From: Alphaproteobacteria bacterium
GTDB taxonomy: Bacteria; Pseudomonadota; Alphaproteobacteria; Bin95
Reading direction: 5' to 3'
Length of the DNA: 22,279 nt
Assembly: GCA_022822125.1 (NCBI GenBank)
Contig: JAJECF010000202.1
Location: 1-22,279, forward strand
Each line of letters starts with the position of its first letter. Positions within the stretch are counted from its first letter, which is position 1. Shown piece after piece: positions 16,174-22,279 of this stretch. Both the position numbers and the translations under genes were made by a program. The notes below the pieces were generated by a model. That model was not told the DNA's origin and did no database searches. It was given only the letters and a program-made list of their open reading frames with translations.

Positions 16174-16949
16174 GCGCCGCGGAAACCCAACTTCGCCGGA
16201 TCGGGGCAGGCGGCGAGGAGCCGTTCGACATCGGCGAGGCTGCCCTGCTGCTCGGGTCCTTTGACCGGCCGGGCGTGCCGCTGGACCGCTACCGCGCGCA
16301 TTTCGGTGAACTGGCGGAAGCGGCCGGGAGCCCGGACCGCCTCGCCGACACGCTCGGCGGCGCATTCGGCTATACAGGCGACCGGGCGACCTATGACGAC
16401 CTGCAGAACGCCAATCTCCTGCGCGTGATCGACCGGCGCAAGGGCCTGCCGGTCGCGCTTGGCATCCTGTACATGGCCGTGGGGCGGCGGCTGGGCGCGC
16501 GTGTCGAGGGCCTGGACTTTCCGGGCCATTTCCTCATCCGGGTGGATCGGACCCGGATTATCGATCCCTTCGAACGGGGCGCGAACCGCGAGCCGCCGGC
16601 GCTCAGGCAAATGCTCAAGGCGGCATACGGCCCGTCGGCGGAGCTCGAAGCGACCCATTTCCGCACGGCTGCGGACCGCAGCGTGCTGCTCAGGCTGCAG
16701 AACAATATCCGCCTGCGGCTGGCGCGCCGCCGGCAATTCGAAGCGGCGCTTGGCGTACTCGAGCGCATGACCTGGATCGCGCCCGACCTTGCGGAGCTGA
16801 TACGCGAGCGCGCCATGCTGGAAGCCGCGCTCGGCCGCTTCAAGGGCGCGGTGGAGAGCCTGGAGCGCTATATCGCCATGGAGCCCGCCGACGGACCCCG
16901 CCTCGAAGCCGCCGCCCTGATCCAGCGCTTCCGCGCCCGCCTGAACTGA
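16170..16949 (+). CDS. SirB1 family protein (transglutaminase-like, TPR-containing)
   Basis: A 259-residue protein of the SirB1/Transglut_core2 type. The core carries LLRVIDRRKGLPVALGILY (83-101), GLDFPGHFLIRV and the IDPF end of the fold, and the C-terminal quarter looks like tetratricopeptide helices (LGVLERMTWIAPDLAELIRERAMLEAALGRFKGAV). The nucleophilic cysteine of true transglutaminases is not seen, which is normal for this family, so enzymatic activity is doubtful. The ATG overlaps the yraN stop, so it is in the same operon. The biological role is unknown. Confidence 0.88.
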   Translation: MSAAETQLRRIGAGGEEPFDIGEAALLLGSFDRPGVPLDRYRAHFGELAEAAGSPDRLADTLGGAFGYTGDRATYDDLQNANLLRVIDRRKGLPVALGILYMAVGRRLGARVEGLDFPGHFLIRVDRTRIIDPFERGANREPPALRQMLKAAYGPSAELEATHFRTAADRSVLLRLQNNIRLRLARRRQFEAALGVLERMTWIAPDLAELIRERAMLEAALGRFKGAVESLERYIAMEPADGPRLEAAALIQRFRARLN

Positions 16950-17036
16950 CGGGACGGCACGCAACCCGTGCGCGGCGGAATGGGGCGCGATATGATGCGC
17001 GGGCGTTCTGCATTTCCCGGACCGGATTCCTGCCCC

Positions 17037-17999
17037 ATGACCCTCGCCGTCGCCGTTCAGATGGACCCGATCGAGAGCGTCGATATCGACGCCGACAGCA
17101 CCTTTGCGCTGTGTCTGGAAGCCCAGGCGCGCGGCTATTCGCTGTTCCATTACCTGCCGGATGCGCTCGTCTTCCGGGACGGGCGGCTGACGGCGCGCGG
17201 CCGGCCGATGACGCTCCGGCGCGAGAAGGGCCGCCATGCCGCGCTCGGCGCGCCGGAGACGGTGGACCTCGCGGGCGTCGATGTCGTGATGATGCGCCAG
17301 GATCCGCCCTTCGACATGGCCTATATCACCGCGACGCACCTGCTGGAGCATGTCCACCCGGACACGCTGGTGGTGAACGACCCGGCTTCCGTGCGCAACG
17401 CGCCGGAGAAACTGTTCGTCACCCGTTTCGAAGGCGTGATGCCGCCGACGCTGATTACCCGCGACGAGGCCGAAATCGCCGCCTTCCGCGAGGAGCATCG
17501 CGACATCATCCTCAAGCCGCTCTTCGGCAATGGCGGCGCCGGCGTCTTCCATCTGCGCGAGGACGACGAGAACCTGAACTCGCTGCTCGAGATGTTTCTG
17601 GGGTCGTCGCGGGATCCGGTCATCGCGCAGCGCTACCTGCCGGACGTGCGCGCGGGCGACAAGCGCATCATCCTCGTGGAGGGCGAGGCCGTCGGCGCCG
17701 TCAACCGCATTCCGGCGGCCGGCGAATCCCGCGCCAACATGCATGTCGGCGGTAAGGCGGTGAAGAGCGGGCTCACCCTGCGCGAGACCGAGATCTGCGA
17801 GATCATCGGCCCCGCCTTGCGGGAGCGCGGACTTACCTTCGTCGGCATCGACGTTATCGGCGGCTATCTCACCGAGATCAACGTCACCTCGCCCACCGGC
17901 ATCCAGGAGATCGAGCGCTTCGACGGTGTGAGGATTGCGGCGCTCATCTGGGACGCGATCGAGGGGCGCCTTGCCGGGCGGGGCGGGGCGCGGCCGTGA
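17037..17999 (+). CDS. gshB: glutathione synthetase
   Basis: A 320-residue ATP-grasp ligase that joins gamma-glutamylcysteine and glycine with ATP, the second step of glutathione synthesis. The N-terminus ([21 protein letters not shown]) and [20 protein letters not shown] are characteristic; ATP-grasp elements include [31 protein letters not shown] and the metal-binding [10 protein letters not shown] end. The ATG at 17037 is chosen because it starts at the conserved core; an in-frame ATG at 16968 would add 23 unlikely residues. There is an 87-base gap after the SirB1-like gene, with TATGAT at 16991-16996 as a possible -10 box. Its stop overlaps the next start as GTGA. Confidence 0.96.
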   Translation: MTLAVAVQMDPIESVDIDADSTFALCLEAQARGYSLFHYLPDALVFRDGRLTARGRPMTLRREKGRHAALGAPETVDLAGVDVVMMRQDPPFDMAYITATHLLEHVHPDTLVVNDPASVRNAPEKLFVTRFEGVMPPTLITRDEAEIAAFREEHRDIILKPLFGNGGAGVFHLREDDENLNSLLEMFLGSSRDPVIAQRYLPDVRAGDKRIILVEGEAVGAVNRIPAAGESRANMHVGGKAVKSGLTLRETEICEIIGPALRERGLTFVGIDVIGGYLTEINVTSPTGIQEIERFDGVRIAALIWDAIEGRLAGRGGARP

Positions 18000-19510
18000 G
18001 CAGCCGCGCGGCGGTCGCGCATGTCGCCACGGTCGCTTTCGACGGCATCGAGGTGCGCGAGGTCGATGTCCAGGTGCATCTCGGCAGCGGGCTTGCGGCG
18101 TTCAACGTCGTCGGCCTGCCGGACAAGGCGGTGGCGGAAAGCCGCGAGCGCGTGCGTGCAGCGCTTGCCGCCATTGGCCTGGGGCTGCCGACGGAGCGGA
18201 TCACCGTCAATCTCGCGCCGGCGGACCTCCAGAAGGAAGGCAGCCATTTCGACCTGCCCATTGCGCTCAGTCTGCTGGCGGCGATGGGAGCGGTGCAGGC
18301 CGAGGATATCGCCGGCCATGTCGCGCTCGGCGAACTCGGCCTGGACGGGGCGCTCACCGAAGTCGCGGGCGTGTTGTCGGCCGCCATGTCGGCGGTCGAA
18401 TCGCGCCGCGGCCTGATCTGCCCGGCGGGCAACGGACCGGAAGCGGTCTGGGCGGGCGATCTCGAGGTCCTGGCGCCAAAGACCCTGCTGGCGCTGCTCA
18501 ACCATTTCCGCGGACGGCAATTGCTGACGCCGCCCGAACCCGGCGACCTCGCTCCGGAGGCGGATGCGCTCGACCTCCACGACATCAAGGGGCAGGAGAC
18601 CGCCAAGCGGGCGCTGGAGATCGCCGCGGCCGGCGGCCACAACCTGCTGTTCTGCGGACCGCCCGGCGCCGGCAAATCGATGCTGGCGGCCCGGTTGCCG
18701 GGCGTGTTGCCGCCGCTCCAGCCGGTAGAGGCGCTCGAGGTTTCCAGGATCCAGAGCGCCGCCGGAGCGCTTGAGAGCGGGCGCATTCCGCGCCGGCGCC
18801 CCTTCCGGGACCCGCATCACTCCTCGTCGATGACGGCGCTGGTCGGCGGCGGGCAGCGCGCCTCGCCGGGGGAGATTTCGCTTGCGCATCGCGGCGTGTT
18901 GTTCCTCGACGAATTACCCGAATTCGCCCGGCCCGCGCTGGAGGCGCTCAGACAGCCGCTGGAGGTTGGCAGGGTGGCGATTGCGCGGGCCAACCGGCAT
19001 GTCGTCTATCCGGCCCGCTTCCAGCTCGTCGCGGCGATGAATCCCTGCCGCTGCGGCCATATCGACGAACCCGACCGCGCCTGCAACCGCGCGCCGCGCT
19101 GCGCGGCGGACTACCGCCGTCGCCTGTCCGGCCCGCTGCTGGACCGTTTCGACCTCTTCGTGGATGTGCCGCGAGTCGCGGCTGCGGACCTGGCCCTGCC
19201 GCCGCCGGCGGAGAGCAGCCGCCATGTCGCGGCCCGCGTTGCGGAAGCGCGCGCGAGGCAGGCGGCGCGCTATGGAGAGCCGGCGCTGAACGGGGATATC
19301 GACGGCGCCCGGCTTGCCGAGGCGGCGGCCCCGGACGAAGCGGGGGCCGCCCTGCTGCAAAGCGCGACAGAGCGACTCAGGCTTTCGGCGCGCGGCTACC
19401 ACCGCGTGCTCCGGGTTGCGCGCACACTGGCGGACATGGACGCCAGGGACCGTGTGGGCCGCCTGCATATTGCGGAGGCGCTGAGCTACCGCCAGGGGCT
19501 GGCAGGGTGA
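17996..19510 (+). CDS. comM: ComM/YifB family Mg-chelatase-like AAA+ ATPase
   Basis: A 504-residue AAA+ protein of the ComM group, a helicase that promotes branch migration during transformation-type recombination in species tested. It has the N-terminal ChlI-like (Lon S5) domain (1-165), the Mg-chelatase ATPase core with Walker A GPPGAGKS at 221-228 and Walker [11 protein letters not shown] at 301-310, the MNPCRCGH zinc-like segment, and a C-terminal lid domain. GTG at 17996 overlaps the gshB stop, so the two are coupled. Whether this organism takes up DNA cannot be told; many non-competent bacteria carry comM. Confidence 0.93.
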   Translation: MSSRAAVAHVATVAFDGIEVREVDVQVHLGSGLAAFNVVGLPDKAVAESRERVRAALAAIGLGLPTERITVNLAPADLQKEGSHFDLPIALSLLAAMGAVQAEDIAGHVALGELGLDGALTEVAGVLSAAMSAVESRRGLICPAGNGPEAVWAGDLEVLAPKTLLALLNHFRGRQLLTPPEPGDLAPEADALDLHDIKGQETAKRALEIAAAGGHNLLFCGPPGAGKSMLAARLPGVLPPLQPVEALEVSRIQSAAGALESGRIPRRRPFRDPHHSSSMTALVGGGQRASPGEISLAHRGVLFLDELPEFARPALEALRQPLEVGRVAIARANRHVVYPARFQLVAAMNPCRCGHIDEPDRACNRAPRCAADYRRRLSGPLLDRFDLFVDVPRVAAADLALPPPAESSRHVAARVAEARARQAARYGEPALNGDIDGARLAEAAAPDEAGAALLQSATERLRLSARGYHRVLRVARTLADMDARDRVGRLHIAEALSYRQGLAG

Positions 19511-20160
19511 TCGCCGTCCTGCCGGCCGAGCATTTCGAGATAGATCGGGTCGGCGAGGTCGATGGCCGGGCCGTTGCTGTAATAGACCCAGCCGCGCACC
19601 CGGATGCGCTGTCCTTCCAGCGTCTCCGGCGGGAAGGCGCGCGCGATGCGGCCCCGCTTGAGATAAATGGTGAAGTCCTCACGCCAGTCTTCGCCGAAAT
19701 TGACGAAATTGCTGCGAAAGCCGCGCGCAACCGACAGGACGCGCCCCTCCACCACGGCGAAGCGGTCGAGGGCTGTCCGCGCCCGGTCGGCCGGGATGGG
19801 CCGCGCGTCGGTCCGCGCCCAGAGGCCGGGTTCGGAGAGGCGCGCCCGGCGCTCCAGACGGAGCAGCGCCAGCGCGCGCTCGCGCGAGACGAGCGGCGGC
19901 GCCGCAATGGCAAGGCCGCGCGCGACCAGCTCCTCCTGCAGCCAGAGCGAGCCGGAAAACACATGCGCAAGGCGCCGGCCATGCCGGTCGAGACGGGGCG
20001 GGTCCGGCTCGTAGCGGAGGTCCGTCCGGGCCAGAAACGCCGCGACGAAGGGCGCGGCGCCGTCCAGCAGGCGCACATCGGCGAGCTTCACCTCCCCCGC
20101 GCCGGCAAGGGCGGGCCCGGCGAACAGGGCGAACAGCAGGGCGCACAAATAGCGCAGCAT
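19486..20160 (-). CDS. secreted staphylococcal-nuclease-fold protein
   Basis: A 224-residue protein with a signal peptide (residues 1-19, ending ALA) followed by an SNase-like domain: VKLADVRLLDG, DRHGRRLAHVF (58-68), WLQEELVARGLA and an ERRARLSEPGLW end. The arginine of HGR (62) matches Arg87 of the Staphylococcus nuclease, but the Arg35 position is Lys25 and the acidic DxPE loop with Glu43 is missing, so nuclease activity is doubtful. The C-terminal third (VVEGRVLSVARGFRSNFVNFG...) forms a separate OB-like segment. It converges on comM with a 25-base overlap and is divergent from pip. ATG at 20160. Confidence 0.78.
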   Translation of the reverse strand: MLRYLCALLFALFAGPALAGAGEVKLADVRLLDGAAPFVAAFLARTDLRYEPDPPRLDRHGRRLAHVFSGSLWLQEELVARGLAIAAPPLVSRERALALLRLERRARLSEPGLWARTDARPIPADRARTALDRFAVVEGRVLSVARGFRSNFVNFGEDWREDFTIYLKRGRIARAFPPETLEGQRIRVRGWVYYSNGPAIDLADPIYLEMLGRQDGDHPASPWR

Positions 20161-20203
20161 GGGCGTCTGGAAGCCTGGCACGGCGGTCGCTAAGGTTCGG
20201 ACG

Positions 20204-21172
20204 ATGGGCGGACGGACGGATCTGTTTCCGGCAATAGAAGCGGCGCAGAGCGGCATGCTGCCGCTGGACGGCGGCCATGTCATGTATTGGGAGGAGGCGG
20301 GCAATCCGGGCGGCCTGCCGGTGCTGTTCCTGCATGGCGGGCCGGGAGCCGGCTGCACGCCCGCCTATCGGCGCTTCTTCGACCCGGCAGCCTACCGGAT
20401 TCTGCTGTTCGACCAGCGCGGCGCCGGCCGTTCGACGCCGGGCGCCGAGACCCACGCCAACACGACGCAGCATCTCGTCCGCGACATCGAGACGCTGCGT
20501 CGGCATCTGTCGGTGGACCGGTGGCTGGTGTTCGGCGGCTCATGGGGCAGCACGCTCGCGCTCGCCTACGGGCAGGCGCATCCGGAGCGCTGCCTCGGCT
20601 TCGTGCTGCGCGGCGTGTTCCTCGGGCGGCGGGCGGAAATCGACTGGTTCCTGCACGGCATGGGCACCTTCTTCCCCGAGGCGCACCGGGCCTTCCTTGC
20701 GCCGATCCCGAAGGAGGAGCGCGGCGCGGGACTGCTCGCCGCCTATCACCGCCGGCTGACGGACCCGGATCCGCGCGTCCATCTGCCCGCCGCGCGCGCC
20801 TGGTCGCGCTATGAGAGCGCCTGTTCGGCCCTCAGGCCCGGTCCTGCCGATATGGCCGCCGTAGCCGGGGACCGCGCCGCCCTCGGGCTCGCGCGGCTGG
20901 AGGCGCACTACTTCATGAACGGCCTGTTCCTCCGGGACGGCCAGCTCCTCGACGATCTTCACCGCATCGAGGGTCTGCCGGCGGCCATCGTCCAGGGGCG
21001 CTACGATGTCGTCTGCCCGATCGCCACCGCTGACGAACTGGCGCGCGCCTGGCGGGGAGCGGACTATGCGCCGGTGCCGGAGGCCGGCCATTCCGCCATG
21101 GAATTCGGCATCCGGGCGGCGCTGGTCGCTGCGACGGAACGGATGAAATACCGCCTGGCGGCGATGGCGTAG
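20204..21172 (+). CDS. pip: proline iminopeptidase
   Basis: A 322-residue serine peptidase of family S33 (alpha/beta hydrolase) that releases N-terminal proline from peptides. HGGPGAG (44-50) forms the oxyanion hole, FDQRGAGRS follows, the nucleophile is Ser113 in GGSWGS, and the acid and base lie in QGRYDVVCP and EAGHSAM near the C-terminus. Length and the WEEAGNPGGLPVLFLHGG start fit the family closely. ATG at 20204 is preferred to the in-frame ATG at 20159, which overlaps the divergent gene's start. It stands alone, with a 43-base divergent gap before it. Confidence 0.95.
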   Translation: MGGRTDLFPAIEAAQSGMLPLDGGHVMYWEEAGNPGGLPVLFLHGGPGAGCTPAYRRFFDPAAYRILLFDQRGAGRSTPGAETHANTTQHLVRDIETLRRHLSVDRWLVFGGSWGSTLALAYGQAHPERCLGFVLRGVFLGRRAEIDWFLHGMGTFFPEAHRAFLAPIPKEERGAGLLAAYHRRLTDPDPRVHLPAARAWSRYESACSALRPGPADMAAVAGDRAALGLARLEAHYFMNGLFLRDGQLLDDLHRIEGLPAAIVQGRYDVVCPIATADELARAWRGADYAPVPEAGHSAMEFGIRAALVAATERMKYRLAAMA

Positions 21173-21248
21173 CAGCGCTGCGCCGGTCGGTATTCGTCGC
21201 GGCGGCGCGCTCGGGCTATCGGAAACGGCAGGTCCCGGTTGAATCCGT

Positions 21249-21315
21249 TGTGCAGCGATGTGCAATTGCCGGTCAGGCGCAGGCATTTGTGCAAAACGAG
21301 CATGAATGCTGTGCA
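21249..21315. repeat. four TGTGCA hexamers upstream of the oxygenase gene
   Basis: TGTGCA occurs at 21249-21254, 21259-21264, 21288-21293 and 21310-21315, all on the plus strand, with start-to-start steps of 10, 29 and 22 bases, near multiples of a helical turn. They lie just upstream of the proposed -35 box. Four copies of a hexamer in 67 bases is far above chance, so a cluster of activator sites is a reasonable inference. Confidence 0.5.
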
Positions 21316-21327
21316 GGGGCGGGAGCC

Positions 21328-21357
21328 TTGGAAAACGGGAGTCCGTTCCTTCATAAT
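21328..21357 (+). promoter_or_regulatory. probable promoter of the right-edge gene
   Basis: A -35 box TTGGAA (21328-21333) and a -10 box CATAAT (21352-21357) are separated by 18 bases. Transcription would begin near 21364, leaving a leader of about 20 bases that contains the GGAGGA ribosome site (21373-21378), six bases before the ATG at 21385. Confidence 0.55.
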
Positions 21358-21363
21358 AGGAAC
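21345..21363. promoter_or_regulatory. inverted repeat over the -10 box, possible operator
   Basis: GTTCCT (21345-21350) and AGGAAC (21358-21363) are perfect reverse complements with a 7-base centre that contains most of the -10 box. This placement is that of a repressor site; the layout resembles sites of dimeric winged-helix regulators, but no regulator gene is in view. Confidence 0.45.
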
Positions 21364-21384
21364 TATCCAGCCGGAGGACGAGTG

Positions 21385-22279
21385 ATGGACGGGCAGCAGG
21401 CCATTGGAGACCGGGTTGAGGCGGGCGCGTCGGCTTATGTGCCGCCGCTTCAGTTGACGGAAGGACAGCCGCCGCCCGTCGCGGCGAATGGCGGCCTGTC
21501 CTACATGTCGTTCGACCGGGGCGGCGATGCGGGCACCGGCGCGGCGCTGGAGGCGGCGCTGCAGCAGGTTGCCGAAGGGCACAGCCAGGCGCTCGTCGAC
21601 CGGCTCGACAATGCGCCGCCCGGCCCTATCGAGACAAAATGGGGCCCCGGCTTCCGCGACTATGGGGAATGCCTGGACTATATCCGCGCCAACGATTTCG
21701 AGGTCCCCGAGGGCGGCGTGGCGCTTCCTCTGCGCTACACCGTTTACGAGCACCCTTCCTATTCCATCGTGCCGTCCAATGCGCTCTGGCGGGACCCGGC
21801 GCGCAAGGCCGAGGCGGACGTGTTGCGCAAGGCCGAAGACGAGCTCAGGGACCGCAGCCTCTACTTCCCGCAGGTGCTGCGCGATGCGCGCCGGATCGGC
21901 GAATATTATCCGGGCCTCTCGCCCAGCAGCCCGGAAAGCATGGACAGGCTCGGCGTCTCGCTGGCGCATCTCGAATCCAGGTGCGGGAACTTCTACGATT
22001 CGGCCGAGGTGGAGCGCGTGTTCTACCCGGAGATCGAGAAACTCCTGCTGGAGTTCTTCCCCGATGCGACCGACGCGCTGGTCTATAACCACGATGTGTT
22101 CGACAAGGATTACCAGGGCGACCGCACGGAAGACCAGGACGCCAAGAATCCCGGCGTGAACGCGCGTTACGCCAACCTCGTGCACAACGATTTGAACGAC
22201 AATAGCGGGCGCGTACGCTGTCGCGAGCTGCTGACGAAGAACCTGCGCAATTTCGGGCGCACGCAGCACTACACGGAGG
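21385..22279 (+). CDS. CmcJ/NvfI-like oxidoreductase, 3' end outside window
   Basis: An open frame of 298 codons continues past the window edge. The part RYANLVHNDLNDNSGRVR (261-278) with HND at 267-269, preceded by DALVYNHDVF (230-239), resembles the CmcJ/NvfI/AsaB group of non-haem iron, 2-oxoglutarate-type oxygenases, in which an H-x-D pair binds iron. Earlier conserved-looking segments are LRYTVYEHPSYSIVPSN (116-132) and the FYPEIEKLLLEFFPDA helix (213-228). The family is best known from antibiotic and fungal natural-product pathways, but bacterial members of unknown role are common. The N-terminus (1-80) is Gly/Ala-rich and unlike known domains. ATG at 21385 has GGAGGA six bases upstream. 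Assignment is from motif memory only. Confidence 0.6.
   Translation, partial: MDGQQAIGDRVEAGASAYVPPLQLTEGQPPPVAANGGLSYMSFDRGGDAGTGAALEAALQQVAEGHSQALVDRLDNAPPGPIETKWGPGFRDYGECLDYIRANDFEVPEGGVALPLRYTVYEHPSYSIVPSNALWRDPARKAEADVLRKAEDELRDRSLYFPQVLRDARRIGEYYPGLSPSSPESMDRLGVSLAHLESRCGNFYDSAEVERVFYPEIEKLLLEFFPDATDALVYNHDVFDKDYQGDRTEDQDAKNPGVNARYANLVHNDLNDNSGRVRCRELLTKNLRNFGRTQHYTE

Noticed and set aside
21064..22269. Minus-strand frame of 401 codons over the right edge
   Set aside because: It runs antisense to the oxygenase gene and across its promoter and ribosome site; the plus-strand frame has a promoter, a good ribosome site and family motifs.

Overview
The window is a GC-rich (roughly two thirds G+C by eye), densely coded chromosomal segment with housekeeping and general metabolic genes. 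The arrangement of a divergent LpoA-like lipoprotein gene against rsmI, followed by yraN, a SirB1-type gene, gshB and a comM-type ATPase, together with overlapping start/stop codons and GTG/TTG starts, points to an alphaproteobacterium. This assignment is inferred from gene content and order only. No rRNA, tRNA, CRISPR array, insertion sequence, prophage or integrase was seen.

Layout. Bases 1-460 are mostly non-coding and AT-richer than the rest; they hold three CATGAC boxes at exact 10-bp spacing ahead of asd (aspartate-semialdehyde dehydrogenase), which is translationally coupled to a small hotdog-type thioesterase gene. On the minus strand, bases 1967-5455 form a four-gene run transcribed in the order enoyl-CoA hydratase family, SMP-30/gluconolactonase family, cysQ, Sua5-type threonylcarbamoyl-AMP synthase. 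A divergent MFS transporter and msrP (periplasmic methionine sulfoxide reductase catalytic subunit, without msrQ) follow on the plus strand. Bases 7773-11509 are a minus-strand run of a CitE/HpcH-type lyase, a UbiD-type decarboxylase and an M17 aminopeptidase. pdxY is divergent from it and converges on a sterol-desaturase-family membrane hydroxylase.

Bases 13228-13656 are a 429-base gap without a convincing gene but with a long imperfect inverted repeat. The LpoA-like lipoprotein gene is then divergent from the plus-strand run rsmI, yraN, SirB1-like, gshB, comM (bases 14886-19510), whose members overlap or sit close together. A secreted nuclease-fold protein lies on the minus strand, pip (proline iminopeptidase) on the plus strand, and the window ends inside a gene resembling the CmcJ/NvfI oxygenase family. 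That last gene has its own recognisable promoter, an inverted repeat over the -10 box and four upstream TGTGCA hexamers.

Functionally the window covers Asp-family amino acid synthesis, tRNA and rRNA modification, glutathione and B6 metabolism, cell-envelope protein repair and acyl-CoA/aromatic-acid chemistry. I did not find an obvious new defence or mobile system. The least explained parts are the regulatory repeats before asd, the structured gap at 13.2-13.7 kb, the UbiD/lyase cluster and the oxygenase gene at the right edge.
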